Of a stretch of 64,000 nt of DNA, positions 62,607-64,000 are shown piece after piece. Below the pieces are notes generated by a model. That model saw nothing but the letters and a program-made list of their open reading frames with translations. It had not been told where the DNA came from and ran no database searches. Each line of letters opens with the position of its first letter. The stretch's first letter is position 1. A program made the position numbers and the translations under genes. This DNA is from Prosthecobacter debontii. GTDB lineage: Bacteria > Verrucomicrobiota > Verrucomicrobiia > Verrucomicrobiales > Verrucomicrobiaceae. The DNA lies in contig NZ_FUYE01000002.1 of the NCBI RefSeq assembly GCF_900167535.1, positions 496,001 through 560,000 on the forward strand, given 5' to 3'.

Positions 62607-62686
62607 GGATGTCTGAGGGAATTTAAAACACGACAGGTAAGAATCTCTCGCGAGGCGCTTTACCTTGATGCTAAACAAGCCCTCCG

Positions 62687-63460
62687 GTGTCATCAGACAG
62701 CATCCAACTCCAAGCATCTTTTCTAGCTCACGTAGCGAGCGGCTGTCACTTTGGACAACTGTTCGACGAACTGCCTGGCGTGTCTTTTTTTGCGAAGAAC
62801 CAAGACTTCCAATTCATTGCCGCCAATCGTCGTTTCTGGCGGCGCTTCGGGTTCCAATCCGAAGCGGAATTGATTGGTAAAACCGACTTCGATCTCTTTC
62901 CCGAACAGCTCGCCCGGAACTATCGCGCCGATGATGAGGACATCCTCTCCAGCGGTGAGCCCAAACGCAAAATCGTCGAGCCGTTCTTCAATCAACAAGG
63001 TCTGCCTGATTGGTTTTTCACGCACAAGCTGCCCATTCGTTCCGTATCGGGGGCTGTCATCGGTATCATGGGCATCATCGAAACCTATGCGGCGGCCAGC
63101 GCGGTCAAAACCCCGTATTTCCAGCTCGACCGAGCGGTGAATCATATCCGTGAGCATTTCCGCGAAACCATTGCGGTCACAGATTTAGCCAAGCTCGCAG
63201 GTCTTTCGGTCCGGCAATTCAATCGCCTCTTCCAACAGGTCTTTCAAAGCAGTCCCCGCACCTTCCTGATCAAGACCCGCATCCAAGCGGCCTGCCAAGA
63301 ACTGCGCCGCAGCGATCTCGACCTGACTGAAATCGCCCAACACTCCGGCTTCTGTGATCAAAGCGCCATGACCCTTCATTTCCGGCAACACATGGGCACC
63401 ACCCCCGCCCGCTACCGCCGGGATCACCGCCAGCGAGCTTCCGACGCTTCGGATGATTGA
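62687..63460 (+). CDS. PAS-AraC-family transcriptional regulator
   Basis: The 257-residue protein has an N-terminal PAS domain (about 20-135: [21 protein letters not shown], then DFDLFPEQ) and a C-terminal AraC domain (about 148-250) with two helix-turn-helix motifs ([20 protein letters not shown] and [20 protein letters not shown]). It lies 116 bp upstream of xylA on the same strand, so it may control xylose genes, although known XylR proteins use a periplasmic-binding-like sensor instead of PAS. A downstream partner or signal is not visible. Confidence 0.9.
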   Translation: MSSDSIQLQASFLAHVASGCHFGQLFDELPGVSFFAKNQDFQFIAANRRFWRRFGFQSEAELIGKTDFDLFPEQLARNYRADDEDILSSGEPKRKIVEPFFNQQGLPDWFFTHKLPIRSVSGAVIGIMGIIETYAAASAVKTPYFQLDRAVNHIREHFRETIAVTDLAKLAGLSVRQFNRLFQQVFQSSPRTFLIKTRIQAACQELRRSDLDLTEIAQHSGFCDQSAMTLHFRQHMGTTPARYRRDHRQRASDASDD

Positions 63461-63576
63461 GACCAACGGGTGGTTTCGGCTTCTCAAGCCAGTCATTATG
63501 TGATTTCGGCCAAGAAGTCACCCCGATAACAGGATTAAGCTTGTGCTCTTCGAGCCACGTTTCAGCATCGCGCCCC

Positions 63577-64000
63577 ATGAACCACGGCGAATTTTTCCCA
63601 AGCATCCCCAAAATCCAATTCGAGGGCGCGAAGTCCCGGAATCCCCTTTCCTTCAAGCACTACAATGCGGAGGAACTCGTGGGGGGTAAGTCCATGAAGG
63701 ATCATCTGCGTTTTGCCTGCGCCTATTGGCACACCATGCGCAACGGGTTGGCAGATCCCTTTGGCGGTCCGACCGCTCAGCGCCCCTGGGATGATGGCAG
63801 CGACTCCGTGGCTAATGCTCAGAAGCGTGTGTGGGCCATGTTCGAGTTCATGCAGAAGGTCGGTATCGACTACTACTGCTTTCATGACCGGGATGTCGCT
63901 CCTGAACTGGGGGATCTGGCCAAGTCCAACGCGGCTCTGGATGCCGTGGCGGATGAACTGGAAAAGGCTCAGAAACAAACGGGACTGAAACTGCTGTGGG
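63577..64000 (+). CDS. xylA: Xylose isomerase (3' truncated by window edge)
   Basis: The ATG at 63577 opens a frame that runs to the window edge. The visible 141 residues match the N-terminal part of xylose isomerase: [18 protein letters not shown], then [12 protein letters not shown], and [20 protein letters not shown], which includes the active-site His/Asp region. The enzyme converts D-xylose to D-xylulose with Mg/Mn. It follows the PAS-AraC gene by 116 bp. Confidence 0.95.
   Translation, partial: MNHGEFFPSIPKIQFEGAKSRNPLSFKHYNAEELVGGKSMKDHLRFACAYWHTMRNGLADPFGGPTAQRPWDDGSDSVANAQKRVWAMFEFMQKVGIDYYCFHDRDVAPELGDLAKSNAALDAVADELEKAQKQTGLKLLW

Noticed and set aside
62194..62616. 140-residue plus-strand reading frame
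   Set aside because: It runs through the strong terminator stem and into its T-run, which a gene would not be expected to do; composition is not protein-like.
1..64000. tRNA, rRNA, CRISPR arrays, transposase genes
   Set aside because: I saw no tRNA T-arm and acceptor pairing, no rRNA conserved segments, no regularly spaced direct repeats and no transposase motif on reading through the window.

Overview
The window looks like chromosomal DNA of a Verrucomicrobiota bacterium, probably a Prosthecobacter/Verrucomicrobium-like relative. This is inferred from gene content: pseudopilin cassettes resembling the 'Verru_Chthon' type, PQQ-propeller, beta-helix and sialidase-type secreted proteins, weak or absent Shine-Dalgarno sequences, and palindromic intergenic repeats. 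No rRNA, tRNA, CRISPR array or transposase was seen.

Layout. 1-10.5 kb: two converging operons for a type IV pilus/type II secretion-like system. The plus operon has a GspF/PilC-like protein, a pseudopilin and an ABC exporter-like pair. The minus operon has a PilT/GspE-like ATPase, two pseudopilins, a large PilX-like protein and small secreted proteins. 10.7-34.5 kb: housekeeping and cell-envelope genes (DacB-like carboxypeptidase, GDPD, TrpRS, rRNA methyltransferases, hydrolases, AmgK-like kinase, an ECF sigma/anti-sigma pair, RidA, ValRS, a Phd/PIN toxin-antitoxin pair, and a voltage-sensor-like membrane protein). 34.6-52.9 kb: a ten-gene minus-strand signalling island. 53-64 kb: GlgX, an Hsp70, TrpD, a sialidase-like protein, esterases, a PAS-AraC regulator and the start of xylose isomerase.

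The signalling island is the main discovery candidate. In transcription order it encodes a KaiC, two KaiBs, a PAS histidine kinase-receiver hybrid, a heme oxygenase, a bacteriophytochrome kinase, a stand-alone receiver, a second hybrid kinase, a degenerate kinase that has lost its ATP-binding residues, and a 2446-residue multi-PAS/GAF hybrid kinase. No KaiA and no DNA-binding or other recognisable output domain is present. The KaiC keeps both ATPase sites and a Ser-Ser pair at the phosphorylation position, and it ends in a long coiled coil. The arrangement suggests a KaiA-less KaiBC timer joined to a red/far-red light phosphorelay.

Other notable items: an in-frame palindromic repeat inserted in valS (about 43 codons), a likely structured RNA with its own terminator near 62.2-62.6 kb, and a pore-less voltage-sensor protein with a terminal coiled coil.
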